42,931 bases of DNA from Rikenella microfusus (lineage in GTDB: Bacteria > Bacteroidota > Bacteroidia > Bacteroidales > DYQK01): NCBI GenBank assembly GCA_020719385.1, contig DYQK01000010.1, positions 2,135 to 45,065 on the forward strand. Direction: 5' to 3'. The position numbers and the translations under genes were made by a program. Each line of letters begins with the position of its first letter. The first letter of the stretch is position 1. A model generated the notes under the pieces. That model did no database searches. It saw only the letters and a list, made by a program, of their open reading frames with translations, and had not been told where the DNA came from. This document shows positions 16,027 to 24,484 of the stretch, piece after piece.

Positions 16027-16057
16027 TTTGAAAATTTGAAAAAATTGTTTATTTTTG
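16027..16057 (+). promoter_or_regulatory. Promoter of thpR
   Basis: TTTG (16027-16030), a 19-base spacer and TATTTTTG (16050-16057) match the consensus. The transcript would start after an in-frame ATG at 16055, so translation must use 16088. Confidence 0.65.
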
Positions 16058-16087
16058 TCGCAAATAATAATTTTTTTTGTGAAAAAT

Positions 16088-16645
16088 ATGAAACGTTTAT
16101 TTGTTGCAATTCCGATTATTCCGTCACAAAAATTACTCGAAACGGTTGAAAAGTTGAAAAAAACACTTTCATTCGAGAAAATAAAATGGGTGGAAAAACA
16201 AAATATTCATTTTACACTTCATTTCTTCGGTGATGTTTTTGAAAAAAATATTCCAAATTTATGCACGGTTTTTCGAAATATTTCCGCAAAAATTCCTGTT
16301 TTTCAAATTTCTATCAACAATTTGGGGGTTTTTAGAAATTGGAATTCGCCGAATGTTTTGTGGGCAGGAATCGAAAAAAGTGAACACTTTTTAACACTTT
16401 TTAACGAAATTCAAAATGAAATCGAAAAATTAGATTATCAAAGGGAAAATCGTTTCTCGCCGCACCTAACTCTTGCTCGCATGCGTGAGGTAAATGATAA
16501 AATCGCTTTCAAAAATGCAATTTCTCCTGAAATTAACACTCAATTTCAACATTTTGAGGTGAAATATTTTACTTTGTTCGAAAGTATTTTGCGTCATGAG
16601 GGACCAATTTATAAATCTTTGGAGAATTTTAGTTTAAAGAAATGA
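16088..16645 (+). CDS. thpR: RNA 2',3'-cyclic phosphodiesterase (2H family)
   Basis: The 185-residue cytoplasmic protein belongs to the 2H phosphoesterases (LigT/ThpR), which hydrolyse 2',3'-cyclic phosphate ends of RNA to 2'-phosphates. Both catalytic HxTx motifs are present: HFTL starting at His41 (in NIHFTLHFFGDV) and HLTL starting at His126 (in FSPHLTLARM). The N-terminal MKRLFVAIPI and the length are typical. The start at 16088 is fixed by the promoter upstream. Its stop overlaps the start of the next gene (ATGA), so the PD40/OmpA protein is translationally coupled to it. This is an unexpected pairing of an RNA enzyme with an envelope protein. Confidence 0.93.
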   Translation: MKRLFVAIPIIPSQKLLETVEKLKKTLSFEKIKWVEKQNIHFTLHFFGDVFEKNIPNLCTVFRNISAKIPVFQISINNLGVFRNWNSPNVLWAGIEKSEHFLTLFNEIQNEIEKLDYQRENRFSPHLTLARMREVNDKIAFKNAISPEINTQFQHFEVKYFTLFESILRHEGPIYKSLENFSLKK

Positions 16646-18219
16646 AGTACTTTTTTACTTTTTTATTTCTTTTCGCTTCTTTTTCGATATTTTCGCAAAA
16701 AATTCTTGACCACAAAGACAAAATTCGAGTTGTCTGTTTGCAAGAATTGAACACAAAATATCGAGAATGTAATTTATGTCTCACCCCTGACGGCAGATAT
16801 TTGTTTTTTATGTCGATGCGAGGCGGTTTAGAATGGAGCGTTCCGCGAAGAGTTTTTGGAATAACGCAATATGACGGCAATATTTGGTTTTCAAAAAAAG
16901 TAAACGACATTTGGCAAGCACCTAATGTAGTCAATTTGCCTGTCAATTCGAGAGATAACGAGGATGAACCCAATGTTAGTCCCGATGGTCAAAAAGTTTA
17001 TTTTCAAAGTTGGAAAGATGGCTGGGAAAATAACGGTGGTCCTTATTATGTTGCTCAATTAAACGGTGATATTTGGGAGACACCTAAGGGTTTGAGTGAT
17101 AGTATAAATCGATGTTTCGTTGATACGATGCGAACTTTTTTAGAAAACGCCACAGACGGCATTGCTGTGAGTCCCGATGGAAAGCGGTTTATTGTCGCAA
17201 TGTATCACAAATACGAAGAACCAATGGATATTTATCAAAGTTCGCAAGATAAAAATGGGAAATGGGGGAAATTTAAACGTTTGTCGATAAGTACAAAAAA
17301 CGATGAGCGTTCCGTTTTTTTGGCCGCAGACGGGAAAACGTTGTATTTTGCCTCGAATGGTTACGGTGGTTTTGGAAAACTTGACATTTTTAAAACCACA
17401 TTGAACCCTGACGGAACGCACGGCGAGATTTTAAATATTGGAAAACCGTTTAATACTGCAGAAGACGATTACGGTTTTGTGTTAAATGCCGCAGGCACGG
17501 AGGCATATTTTATTCGAAACGGTGATATTTATTTTGCCGATTTAACTGAAGCAAATTTGCAGATTCGCCCGATTCCTACGAAAATTATAAGTGGAAAAAT
17601 TACCGATTCGGAGGGGAAACCTCAAAAAAGCGAGATAATTTTCTACGGAAAAGACAGTTTCGCAATTTCTACGGCACAAAGCAATTCTTTGACAGGCGAG
17701 TATTCGTTGGTTTCTCCCTGCACTTCGGGCAATTTTCGTTTAGAAATAATTTTTAACGGAAAAGAAAAGTTTAATGTTCCTGTTTCGTTTACAAATTCTG
17801 ATAAATTTGAGGAAGTAAAAATCGAATTTCAAAAACCCATTGCGAAACCTATTTTGACAGCACAAAAAGATTCTTTAACATTAAAAAAACTTGAGTTTTT
17901 TGTGTATTTTGATAGCGATAAAGATTTTTTGAAATCGGAATTTTGCGATTCTATACGAAAAAATATTTCGAAGATTGCGAAAACGAATATTGAACGTGTT
18001 GATTTACAAGGACATACAGACAATGATGCGGATTCTGTTTATAATTACAATTTAGGAATTCGTCGTTGTCGTAGCGTTTCGAATTTTTTGGAAAAAGAAT
18101 TTTCAATAATTCCGAAATCAATGGAATCGTTTAGCGAATCGCAACCCAAAGCAACGAATATTTCTGAATCGGGCAAAAAACAAAATCGAAGAGTAAAAAT
18201 TTCTGTTTTTTACAGGTAA
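16642..18219 (+). CDS. PD40 beta-propeller / OmpA-domain envelope protein
   Basis: The 525-residue exported protein has a signal peptide (FLFLFASFSIFSQ). WD40-like PD40 repeats follow (LTPDGRYLFFMS, VSPDGQKVYFQS, VSPDGKRFIVAM, AADGKTLYFASNGYGGFGK). A regulatory-like beta-sandwich begins at ISGKITDSEGKPQ (about 315-395). The C-terminal OmpA domain has FFVYFDSDKDFLK, QGHTDNDAD and NYNLGIRRCRSV. That last domain should bind peptidoglycan in the periplasm. The order PD40, CarboxypepD-reg-like, OmpA matches the PorE-type proteins of the type IX secretion system but lacks the N-terminal TPR domain of PorE, so it is a relative and not PorE itself. It is coupled to thpR by a four-base overlap. Confidence 0.87.
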   Translation: MKYFFTFLFLFASFSIFSQKILDHKDKIRVVCLQELNTKYRECNLCLTPDGRYLFFMSMRGGLEWSVPRRVFGITQYDGNIWFSKKVNDIWQAPNVVNLPVNSRDNEDEPNVSPDGQKVYFQSWKDGWENNGGPYYVAQLNGDIWETPKGLSDSINRCFVDTMRTFLENATDGIAVSPDGKRFIVAMYHKYEEPMDIYQSSQDKNGKWGKFKRLSISTKNDERSVFLAADGKTLYFASNGYGGFGKLDIFKTTLNPDGTHGEILNIGKPFNTAEDDYGFVLNAAGTEAYFIRNGDIYFADLTEANLQIRPIPTKIISGKITDSEGKPQKSEIIFYGKDSFAISTAQSNSLTGEYSLVSPCTSGNFRLEIIFNGKEKFNVPVSFTNSDKFEEVKIEFQKPIAKPILTAQKDSLTLKKLEFFVYFDSDKDFLKSEFCDSIRKNISKIAKTNIERVDLQGHTDNDADSVYNYNLGIRRCRSVSNFLEKEFSIIPKSMESFSESQPKATNISESGKKQNRRVKISVFYR

Positions 18220-18223
18220 AAAT

Positions 18224-18253
18224 TTTGTTTATAAAATTTTTTTACTACTTTTG
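18224..18253 (+). promoter_or_regulatory. Promoter of the outer-membrane barrel gene
   Basis: TTTG (18224-18227) and TACTTTTG (18246-18253) are 18 bases apart, 30 bases before the ATG. It lies directly after the stop of the PD40/OmpA gene and so gives separate expression of the barrel. Confidence 0.6.
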
Positions 18254-18282
18254 CGACATCATTTCTCAATAATTTAAAAGTT

Positions 18283-19770
18283 ATGAAAAAATTTTTAATC
18301 ATTTTTCTCTTAGTTTTTGGTTTTTTCTTTGCGAAGGCACAGGAAAACGACTCAACTTCGGCAAAAGTTGGTGGAGTTATCGGCGCAGTTACCGCTGACG
18401 GGCAAAATTATCAACAAATTGGTTTTCGAGCAGATATTCCGATTTGGAAACTTGGTTTAGGTGTTGATATTCAATTACTTATCGATGCGAAAGGAAATAT
18501 TCGCAAAGCAGATTGGGACGAATGGCAAGATTATCTGGACAAATTATATTACATTCGCTGGGGACACCGCAATGAGCCGCTTTACATCAAAGTCGGCGGA
18601 CTCGATTACAGTTATATTGGTTATTCAAACATCATCAATGGTTACTCAAATATGATTCAGTATCCTTCGGTGAAGCGTTATGGCGGTGAGGTTTCGTTTT
18701 ACATTCCGAAAAGTGAGTCAGGAAATAAGTGGTTTGGTGCAGAGTTGTTTGCGAATAATTTTAAAGAGATGTTTCGCGACAAGGCATCAATGTTGTTTGG
18801 TGCAAGAGTTTTTTATTGCCCCGTTGGTAAACTTGAAATTGGTGCAACTTTTGCTTCGGATTTAAACGAGTACAACGGTCTCAACGACAACGATGACGAT
18901 GGTTTTCCCAACGAGATAGATTTTTATCCTGATGACAAAAATTTGGTGACAGAATATGAATATTATCTCAAAAAGTCAAATAATGACACAGATTTTGTGG
19001 ATAAATCGGTGAATTTTGGTCTTTGCGATGGCACAAAACGAAATCAACTTACGAAATACGGCGATTTAACTTCAGTTTCTCGTGCTTATGGTTTCGATAT
19101 TGGTTATCCGATAATTACATCAGGGTTTTTAAAATGCGATGTTTACGGACATTGGACGCAACTGGCAGGGAAAGATTCGGTTTACGGTTGGGGAATGGCT
19201 CCAGGTTTTCGATTCAAAATCGGCGAAAACTTTTTAACCCTCACCGCAGAATATCGACGTTCACAGAAATATTTCGTTTTTGGGTTTTATAACCAAACTT
19301 ATGAGTTGGAAAGAGCAAAATTTATTCGCAATGTTGATGGAAAATTAGTTGCACAAACGAAGCAGGAAACATTGAAATTTATCAACAGCGAGATGAACGG
19401 TTTTTATGTCGGGGCAACTTGCAACTTCTTCGGTTTTGTTACCGCAACGGCAAATTATCAAGATTTAATTGGAGACGGAAATTTACATTCTCGTTCTTTG
19501 AAGGGCGAAATTGTTCTCGGAGAATCGTTGAAAAAAATTATTCCTTTCGGCGATGTTCGCGGATATTACATTCAAAATAATGTTCAAGATTTTCAGGAAT
19601 GGAAAACCTCAAGCACTTTGTTGGGGTACAAAGTTGGTTACAACTTCAAAGGAGCAATGATAGGAATGGATTTTCGATATACTTTTCAAGATTTAGACGG
19701 AAACGGAAAGATTCGCGGCGACAACGAAACTATTCGAACCATCAGTTTTAACACTTCAATAAGTTTTTAA
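18283..19770 (+). CDS. Outer-membrane beta-barrel protein with calcium-loop-like insert
   Basis: The 495-residue product has a signal peptide (MKKFLIIFLLVFGFFFAKAQ). Many alternating amphipathic strands follow and it ends in a strand finishing with F (ISFNTSISF), the usual signal for BAM-mediated insertion. Between strands, about residue 205, the loop NDNDDDGFPNEIDFYPDD matches a thrombospondin type 3-like Asp-rich calcium-binding repeat. A second acidic turn DLDGNGKIRGDNE lies near the C-terminus. This resembles large Bacteroidales barrel proteins of unknown substrate. It has its own promoter and ends before a strong bidirectional terminator. A porin or structural role is inferred from the barrel only. 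Confidence 0.8.
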   Translation: MKKFLIIFLLVFGFFFAKAQENDSTSAKVGGVIGAVTADGQNYQQIGFRADIPIWKLGLGVDIQLLIDAKGNIRKADWDEWQDYLDKLYYIRWGHRNEPLYIKVGGLDYSYIGYSNIINGYSNMIQYPSVKRYGGEVSFYIPKSESGNKWFGAELFANNFKEMFRDKASMLFGARVFYCPVGKLEIGATFASDLNEYNGLNDNDDDGFPNEIDFYPDDKNLVTEYEYYLKKSNNDTDFVDKSVNFGLCDGTKRNQLTKYGDLTSVSRAYGFDIGYPIITSGFLKCDVYGHWTQLAGKDSVYGWGMAPGFRFKIGENFLTLTAEYRRSQKYFVFGFYNQTYELERAKFIRNVDGKLVAQTKQETLKFINSEMNGFYVGATCNFFGFVTATANYQDLIGDGNLHSRSLKGEIVLGESLKKIIPFGDVRGYYIQNNVQDFQEWKTSSTLLGYKVGYNFKGAMIGMDFRYTFQDLDGNGKIRGDNETIRTISFNTSISF

Positions 19771-19786
19771 CAAAAAACAAAATATT

Positions 19787-19810
19787 TTTCCCCGATTTTA
19801 TTCGGGGAAA
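19787..19810. terminator. Bidirectional terminator between the barrel gene and dtd
   Basis: TTCCCCGA (19788-19795) pairs with TCGGGGAA (19802-19809). T runs flank both sides, which suits the two convergent genes. Confidence 0.85.
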
Positions 19811-19814
19811 TTTT

Positions 19815-20267
19815 TTATTCTTTATTTTGCGTATCAATAACAATAGTCACGGGACCATCATTGACAAGCGAAATGTTCATCATTGCCCCAAAAACACCTG
19901 TTTTCACAGATTTTCCCAAATCTTTTTCCAATTGTTGAACAAATTTTTCGTACAAAGGAATCGAAACCTCAGGTCTCGCAGCGCGAATATACGAAGGACG
20001 ATTCCCTTTCTTCGTACTTGCGTGCAACGTAAACTGACTGACGACTAATATTTCTCCATCAATTTCTTGCACAGAAAGATTCATCACGTCTTGCGAATCG
20101 GGAAAAACTCGAAGACGAACAATTTTTCCACTTAACCACTCAATATCGACTTGAGTATCAATTTCTTCGATTCCGACTAAAACCAATAAACCTTTTTCGA
20201 TTTTCGAAAAAATTTGATTTTCGATTTTCACAGAAGCGGAACTAACACGTTGAATAACGACTCGCAT
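19815..20267 (-). CDS. dtd: D-aminoacyl-tRNA deacylase
   Basis: The 150-residue cytoplasmic enzyme removes D-amino acids (and glycine mischarged on tRNA-Ala) from tRNA. It begins MRVVIQRVSSASV. The active-site motif SQFTL and the cross-subunit NDGPVT motif are both present, and the length is typical. It starts six bases after the stop of the NuoE-like gene and is its operon partner, while its 3' end faces a shared terminator. Confidence 0.96.
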   Translation of the reverse strand: MRVVIQRVSSASVKIENQIFSKIEKGLLVLVGIEEIDTQVDIEWLSGKIVRLRVFPDSQDVMNLSVQEIDGEILVVSQFTLHASTKKGNRPSYIRAARPEVSIPLYEKFVQQLEKDLGKSVKTGVFGAMMNISLVNDGPVTIVIDTQNKE

Positions 20268-20273
20268 AAAATT

Positions 20274-20735
20274 TTACTCCTCTTTTTTGCGATAATAATC
20301 AATTATCTCAAGAATTTTTTCAGAAGTTAAGTGTGTATAAACCTCATTATTGACAGCCATTACAGGCGAATGCGCACACGCACCCATACAAGCAACGGTG
20401 GAAAGCGAAAATAACGAATCCTGCGTAGTATTTCCTGCTTTGATTTTTAATTGATTTTCAATTTCTTGCAAAACCGATTTCATACCCTCCAAATGGCAAG
20501 TTGTTCCTTGACAAACTTGAATATTGTATTTTCCCAAAGGCTCGAAACGAAAATTATTATAATAACTTGCAACACCGTAAACTTTGCTTGTCGGCAAATG
20601 AAAATGTTTACCGATTTCAATAATCGATTCTACCGACAAATAGCCGAAAGTATGTTGAATTTCGTGAAAAACAGACAATAAATTTTCGCGTTCTGCGGAA
20701 TATTTCGTTAAAATTTCTTTTATAACTTGACTCAT
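20274..20735 (-). CDS. NuoE/HndA-like [2Fe-2S] NAD(P)H-dehydrogenase subunit (orphan)
   Basis: The 153-residue protein has a helical N-terminal part (LLSVFHEIQHTFGYLS) and a thioredoxin-like ferredoxin domain. All four cluster ligands are in place: C75-x4-C80 in VCQGTTCHL and C116-x3-C120 in ACMGACAHSP. This is the 24-kDa subunit type of complex I and of bifurcating or NAD-reducing hydrogenases, which passes electrons between FMN and NADH partners. The large subunits (NuoF/HndC, NuoG/HydA) are normally encoded next to it. Here the only operon partner is dtd and a divergent gene lies upstream, so the rest of the complex must be elsewhere. Calling it NuoE and not a hydrogenase subunit would be unsafe. 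Confidence 0.88.
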   Translation of the reverse strand: MSQVIKEILTKYSAERENLLSVFHEIQHTFGYLSVESIIEIGKHFHLPTSKVYGVASYYNNFRFEPLGKYNIQVCQGTTCHLEGMKSVLQEIENQLKIKAGNTTQDSLFSLSTVACMGACAHSPVMAVNNEVYTHLTSEKILEIIDYYRKKEE

Positions 20736-20902
20736 TGTTTAAAAAAATTTCAAAAACGGGGCAAATTTAATAAAAAAATTAAATTTAAACTCATTTTGTC
20801 TAAAAATTTTATTACTCAAAAAAATTAAATTTCAATAACAAGAAATTCTTTGCATATTCAAAAAATATTTTTCCTCAAAAAAAATTTAAAATTTTAAACT
20901 TT

Positions 20903-20932
20903 TTTGTTTTTCTCAAAAATTTTTTAATTTTG
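20903..20932 (+). promoter_or_regulatory. Promoter of the four-gene operon at 20955-24392
   Basis: TTTG (20903-20906), an 18-base spacer and TAATTTTG (20925-20932) lie 22 bases before the ATG of the CoA-binding protein gene. The rest of the 220-base gap from 20736 shows only AT-rich sequence. Confidence 0.55.
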
Positions 20933-20954
20933 TAAAAAAATTTTTAACAGAAAA

Positions 20955-21314
20955 ATGAAAAACGTAATTGTACTTGGAGCAAGCCCGAATGAAAATCGAT
21001 ATTCGTTTTTGGCAGTCAAAATGCTTTGCGAATACGGACATTCCGTTACTGCCATCGGCAAAAACAACGGTTTTATTGAGAAAACTCCTGTCAAGTGGGA
21101 ACTTCCGATTCTTGAGAACATTCACACAATTTCAATTTATCTCAATTCCGAGATTCAGAAACAATATTTCGACAAAATATTGAAAATCAAGCCTTTGCGA
21201 GTCATCTTTAACCCTGGAACAGAAAACGATGAACTCGAAAATTTGTGCAGACAAAATAATATCGCCGTCATCGAAGGCTGTACGTTAGTAATGTTGCGAA
21301 CTAATCAATTTTAA
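20955..21314 (+). CDS. CoA-binding (Rossmann) domain protein
   Basis: The 119-residue protein is a single CoA_binding_2 domain of the YccU type. The start KNVIVLGASPNENRYSFLAVKML holds the nucleotide loop GASPNENRYS. HSVTAIGKNN follows, and RVIFNPGTENDELENLC then VIEGCTLVML close the fold. Such proteins bind CoA, but their cellular role is not settled. It is first in an operon with the DUF4831 lipoprotein (2-base gap), a sugar N-acetyltransferase and a polytopic membrane protein. Confidence 0.88.
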   Translation: MKNVIVLGASPNENRYSFLAVKMLCEYGHSVTAIGKNNGFIEKTPVKWELPILENIHTISIYLNSEIQKQYFDKILKIKPLRVIFNPGTENDELENLCRQNNIAVIEGCTLVMLRTNQF

Positions 21315-21316
21315 AA

Positions 21317-22465
21317 ATGAAAAATTTGTTATATATTTTTGCGATATTTCTCTTTGCGATAATTTCTTGTCGTTCAAAAAAAGAAATGACCCTTCAAGTT
21401 ACGCATATCAATAATATCAAGGAATTCAAGGGAAATGCGTTGCTTTATAGTTTGCCCAAAAATAAGATTCACCTCAAGGTTGAGGTGAAAAAAAATATTT
21501 ACCGCAAAGGACCTTTTTGTGAGTTTGCGGAAAAACTTTTAGGCATCAAAAACACTATTCGACAAGATAAAACCACGTTTGAGATAACTAATATTTCGAT
21601 TTCAACATCTTATTCCGTTGATACAACGCAAATTTATCAAATCGAGGCAGAAAACACAAATTCACCGTTTCAATTAATTCTTTCTCCCGAAGGTTTGATT
21701 CAAAGTGCAGGTTTTTTTTCCAACGAAATGATAGAGAATCAAAATTTTCTCACACAAAATTTTGTGAAAAATAAAGATTCTGTCGAGAAAAAACCCAAAA
21801 TTGATACTTCTTTTATTACCGTTCCTTTTCTGAAACGTTACGATTTGCAATATCCCACGCAGGAAAAAGCCGCCGAGATTGCTGAAAATATTTTTCTCCT
21901 TCGCAAAGACAGAAAAGACCGTCTCGACGTAGATAATCAAAAAACGAATGTTGAGGGGAAAGCATTGGAAGTCATTATTTCGGAATATCAATTTATTGAG
22001 GAAAAATATTTGTCTTTGTTTGTAGGTTTTGTGTTTTCTGAAACGCAAACTTTTCGATTTGAGTTTTTACCTGACGAAAATCGCCCAATTACGCAGAAAA
22101 CGTTGTTTCGTTTCTCGCCCTCGCAAGGAATTTTGTCATCGCAAGATGTAAAAGGTGAACCCATAACTATTGAAATTGCAAAATCGAGCAACACTGCAAA
22201 ATTTGACGAATATAACGACAAGGCTGAACGTTGGCAACGCAACAACAAAAAGAAAAAACCCAAATTTAACGGGCTTTTTTACCGCATTCCCGACAAATCG
22301 ACGGTTCGTTTAATCAAGGGAAAAGAAATTTTGATACAACAAGAATGTTTAATCTCGCAACTCGGCACCATTTTAAACCTTCCTGCTTCGATTTGGAAAA
22401 ACGAAAATTGCGTTGTTGATTTTTATCTCGAATTAGGAAATATTAAGTCAATACGAAAAAAATGA
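21317..22465 (+). CDS. DUF4831-family lipoprotein
   Basis: The 382-residue product has a lipoprotein signal ([18 protein letters not shown], Cys18). The sequence follows the Bacteroidota DUF4831 pattern as I know it: [52 protein letters not shown], and a C-terminal half with [13 protein letters not shown] and a final strand. It is predicted to be a beta-rich envelope protein with no known activity. The charged residues after the Cys (RSKKE) are basic and not acidic, so it does not show the surface-export signal seen in the lipoprotein at 39363. It sits second in a tight operon and its stop overlaps the next start by four bases. Confidence 0.78.
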   Translation: MKNLLYIFAIFLFAIISCRSKKEMTLQVTHINNIKEFKGNALLYSLPKNKIHLKVEVKKNIYRKGPFCEFAEKLLGIKNTIRQDKTTFEITNISISTSYSVDTTQIYQIEAENTNSPFQLILSPEGLIQSAGFFSNEMIENQNFLTQNFVKNKDSVEKKPKIDTSFITVPFLKRYDLQYPTQEKAAEIAENIFLLRKDRKDRLDVDNQKTNVEGKALEVIISEYQFIEEKYLSLFVGFVFSETQTFRFEFLPDENRPITQKTLFRFSPSQGILSSQDVKGEPITIEIAKSSNTAKFDEYNDKAERWQRNNKKKKPKFNGLFYRIPDKSTVRLIKGKEILIQQECLISQLGTILNLPASIWKNENCVVDFYLELGNIKSIRKK

Positions 22466-23034
22466 AAAAATACTTTTCTCACGAAACAGCGATTATTGAT
22501 GAAAATTGTCAAATCGGTGAAAATACGAAAATTTGGCATTTCTCACACGTTATGTCGAATTGCGTTATTGGTGAAAATTGTAGTATCGGGCAAAATGTCG
22601 TTATTTCTCCCGAAGTGATTTTGGGAAAAAATGTGAAAGTGCAAAATAATGTCTCTATATATACAGGTGTCGTTTGTGAGGATGATGTTTTTCTTGGTCC
22701 TTCGATGGTTTTCACAAATATAAAAAATCCGCGTAGTGCTGTGATTCGCAAACACTTATATCAAAAAACGTTGGTTCAACGCGGTGCAAGTATCGGTGCA
22801 AACGCAACAATTCTTTGCGGAATAATAATTGGTGAATTTGCGTTTATTGGAGCAGGTGCGGTGGTAACAAAAAATGTTAAACCTTACGCATTGGTGGTCG
22901 GAAATCCTGCGAGACAAATTGGTTTTGTCTCTGAATTCGGACATAAATTAAATTTCAATAACGAAGGAATTGCCATTTGCCCCGAAAGCGGCGAAAAATA
23001 TTTCTGTGAAAACGAGAAAATTATAAAATTATGA
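22462..23034 (+). CDS. Left-handed beta-helix sugar N-acetyltransferase (WlbB/WbpD-like)
   Basis: The 190-residue protein is built of hexapeptide repeats ([50 protein letters not shown]). It has the features of the WlbB/WbpD group: FTNIKNPRS, an [18 protein letters not shown] stretch and a C-terminal [18 protein letters not shown]. Those enzymes N-acetylate UDP-linked 3-amino sugars, for example UDP-GlcNAc(3NH2)A, during surface polysaccharide synthesis. No partner dehydrogenase or aminotransferase is in the window, so the substrate is unclear. It overlaps both neighbours by four bases, which ties it to the polytopic membrane protein that follows. Confidence 0.83.
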   Translation: MKKYFSHETAIIDENCQIGENTKIWHFSHVMSNCVIGENCSIGQNVVISPEVILGKNVKVQNNVSIYTGVVCEDDVFLGPSMVFTNIKNPRSAVIRKHLYQKTLVQRGASIGANATILCGIIIGEFAFIGAGAVVTKNVKPYALVVGNPARQIGFVSEFGHKLNFNNEGIAICPESGEKYFCENEKIIKL

Positions 23035-24392
23035 AAAAATTAATTTCTTTTTCGTCAATTTCGCATTTTGTAATTATCATTTCGATTCTTTGGACAATGT
23101 TTAACATTCGTTTTTGGAAGCAAGAACGAAGAGTTATTTATTGGGATGTGCTTGAATATTACTCGTATTTGCCTGCAGCTTTTATTTACAACGACTTGAC
23201 GATGAAGTTTACAGACTCGAATCCGATTTTTTCAGATAAAATTTGGGCATTTCCGTTGAAAAATGGCAATAAAGTGGTGAAAATGAGTTCAGGTTTGTCT
23301 CTTTTGTACCTTCCATTTTTTCTTACCTCGCATTTGGCAGCGAAAATTCTTAATTATCCCGCAACGGGTTGGGGCGAACCTTACGCATTTGGACTTTTGA
23401 TGAGCAGCGTTTTTTATCTCGCCTTGGGTTTATATTTTTTGCGAAAAGTTTTGCGAAAATATTTTTCAGATTTTATCACTGCGGTAACATTGATTTCTGT
23501 CGTTATTGGGACAAATTTATTTTATTACTCTGCTTTTGAGGCGGCAATGTCTCATTCGTTTAGTTTTTCAATGTTTTGTGCGTTTATTTATTTCACGATT
23601 TTTTGGTACGAAAAACCAACATTCAAAAATTCGTTTATCATCGGACTTTTGGCAGGAATCATTTCTTTGATACGACCAACAAATTCATTAATTATTTTAT
23701 TTTTTCTTTTTTGGAAAATCGATTCGCTTGAAAGTTTAAAATTGAGAGTAAAATTTTTCATTGAAAAGTTTAAATTGATATTTCTCATTATTTTCGGAGG
23801 AATTTTGATTTGGATTCCGCAACTTTTATATTGGAAAATCGTTACGGGACAATGGTTTTTTTATTCTTATATGGATAATAATTTTTATTTCTCAAAACCC
23901 CATGTTCTTGACGGACTTTTTAGTTTTCGCAAAGGTTGGTTACTTTACACGCCGATGATGATTTTTGCAATATTCGGGATAACATTGCTATTCAAGCGGT
24001 TACGAGATTTTTTCGTTCCAACATTGACTTTTTTTATAGTGAATATTTATATAATTTTCTCGTGGTGGTGCTGGTGGTACGGCGGAAGTTTTGGGATGCG
24101 ACCCTTAATTGAGTCTTATGCGTTGCTTGCCATTCCGATGGCGACGGTGTTAGAAAATTTACTTTCGAAAAAAAATGTTATCAAAATTGCGTTTATATTT
24201 TTGATTTTTTTGTTAAATTTACACAGTATTTTTCAAACTGCGAAGTATTATTATGGTTCGATTCATTGGGATGCGATGACGGAGGAGGCGTATTTTCATT
24301 GTATTGACCGAGTTCGCCCTGACGGGGAATTTTATAAATTAATAAAATCTCCTGATTATGAAAATGCAAAAAAAGGTTTACCTGAAAAATAA
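23031..24392 (+). CDS. Polytopic membrane protein, GT-C glycosyltransferase-like
   Basis: The 453-residue protein has about nine to eleven membrane helices (for example [48 protein letters not shown]). An early periplasmic loop contains [19 protein letters not shown], which carries the acidic residues near the first helix typical of GT-C enzymes. [14 protein letters not shown] motif lies in a later loop. GT-C enzymes take sugar from polyprenyl-phosphate carriers and transfer it on the outer face of the inner membrane. The DPM1-like gene at 6205 could make such a donor, but this is inference. It is last in the operon and ends at a hairpin terminator. Confidence 0.75.
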   Translation: MKKLISFSSISHFVIIISILWTMFNIRFWKQERRVIYWDVLEYYSYLPAAFIYNDLTMKFTDSNPIFSDKIWAFPLKNGNKVVKMSSGLSLLYLPFFLTSHLAAKILNYPATGWGEPYAFGLLMSSVFYLALGLYFLRKVLRKYFSDFITAVTLISVVIGTNLFYYSAFEAAMSHSFSFSMFCAFIYFTIFWYEKPTFKNSFIIGLLAGIISLIRPTNSLIILFFLFWKIDSLESLKLRVKFFIEKFKLIFLIIFGGILIWIPQLLYWKIVTGQWFFYSYMDNNFYFSKPHVLDGLFSFRKGWLLYTPMMIFAIFGITLLFKRLRDFFVPTLTFFIVNIYIIFSWWCWWYGGSFGMRPLIESYALLAIPMATVLENLLSKKNVIKIAFIFLIFLLNLHSIFQTAKYYYGSIHWDAMTEEAYFHCIDRVRPDGEFYKLIKSPDYENAKKGLPEK

Positions 24393-24420
24393 TTTTTTGG
24401 GTACACTTTTTAAACAAAAA

Positions 24421-24454
24421 AACCTCGTTAAACAAATTTTAACGAGGTTTTTTT
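24421..24454 (+). terminator. Terminator of the CoA-binding/DUF4831/acetyltransferase operon
   Basis: AACCTCGTTAAA (24421-24432) pairs perfectly with TTTAACGAGGTT (24438-24449) around a 5-base loop, followed by T6. It faces the convergent gene ending at 24485 and may serve both. Confidence 0.9.
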
Positions 24455-24484
24455 ATTTTTCTCAATCAAAAAGAAAAAAATAAT

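Noticed and set aside
16642-18219. Assignment as PorE of the type IX secretion system
   Set aside because: The TPR domain of PorE is missing and no other por genes are nearby. It is a domain relative only.
20736-20954. A possible small RNA or tRNA in the AT-rich gap
   Set aside because: No cloverleaf, strong hairpin or terminator is seen, only A/T runs and a promoter at its end.
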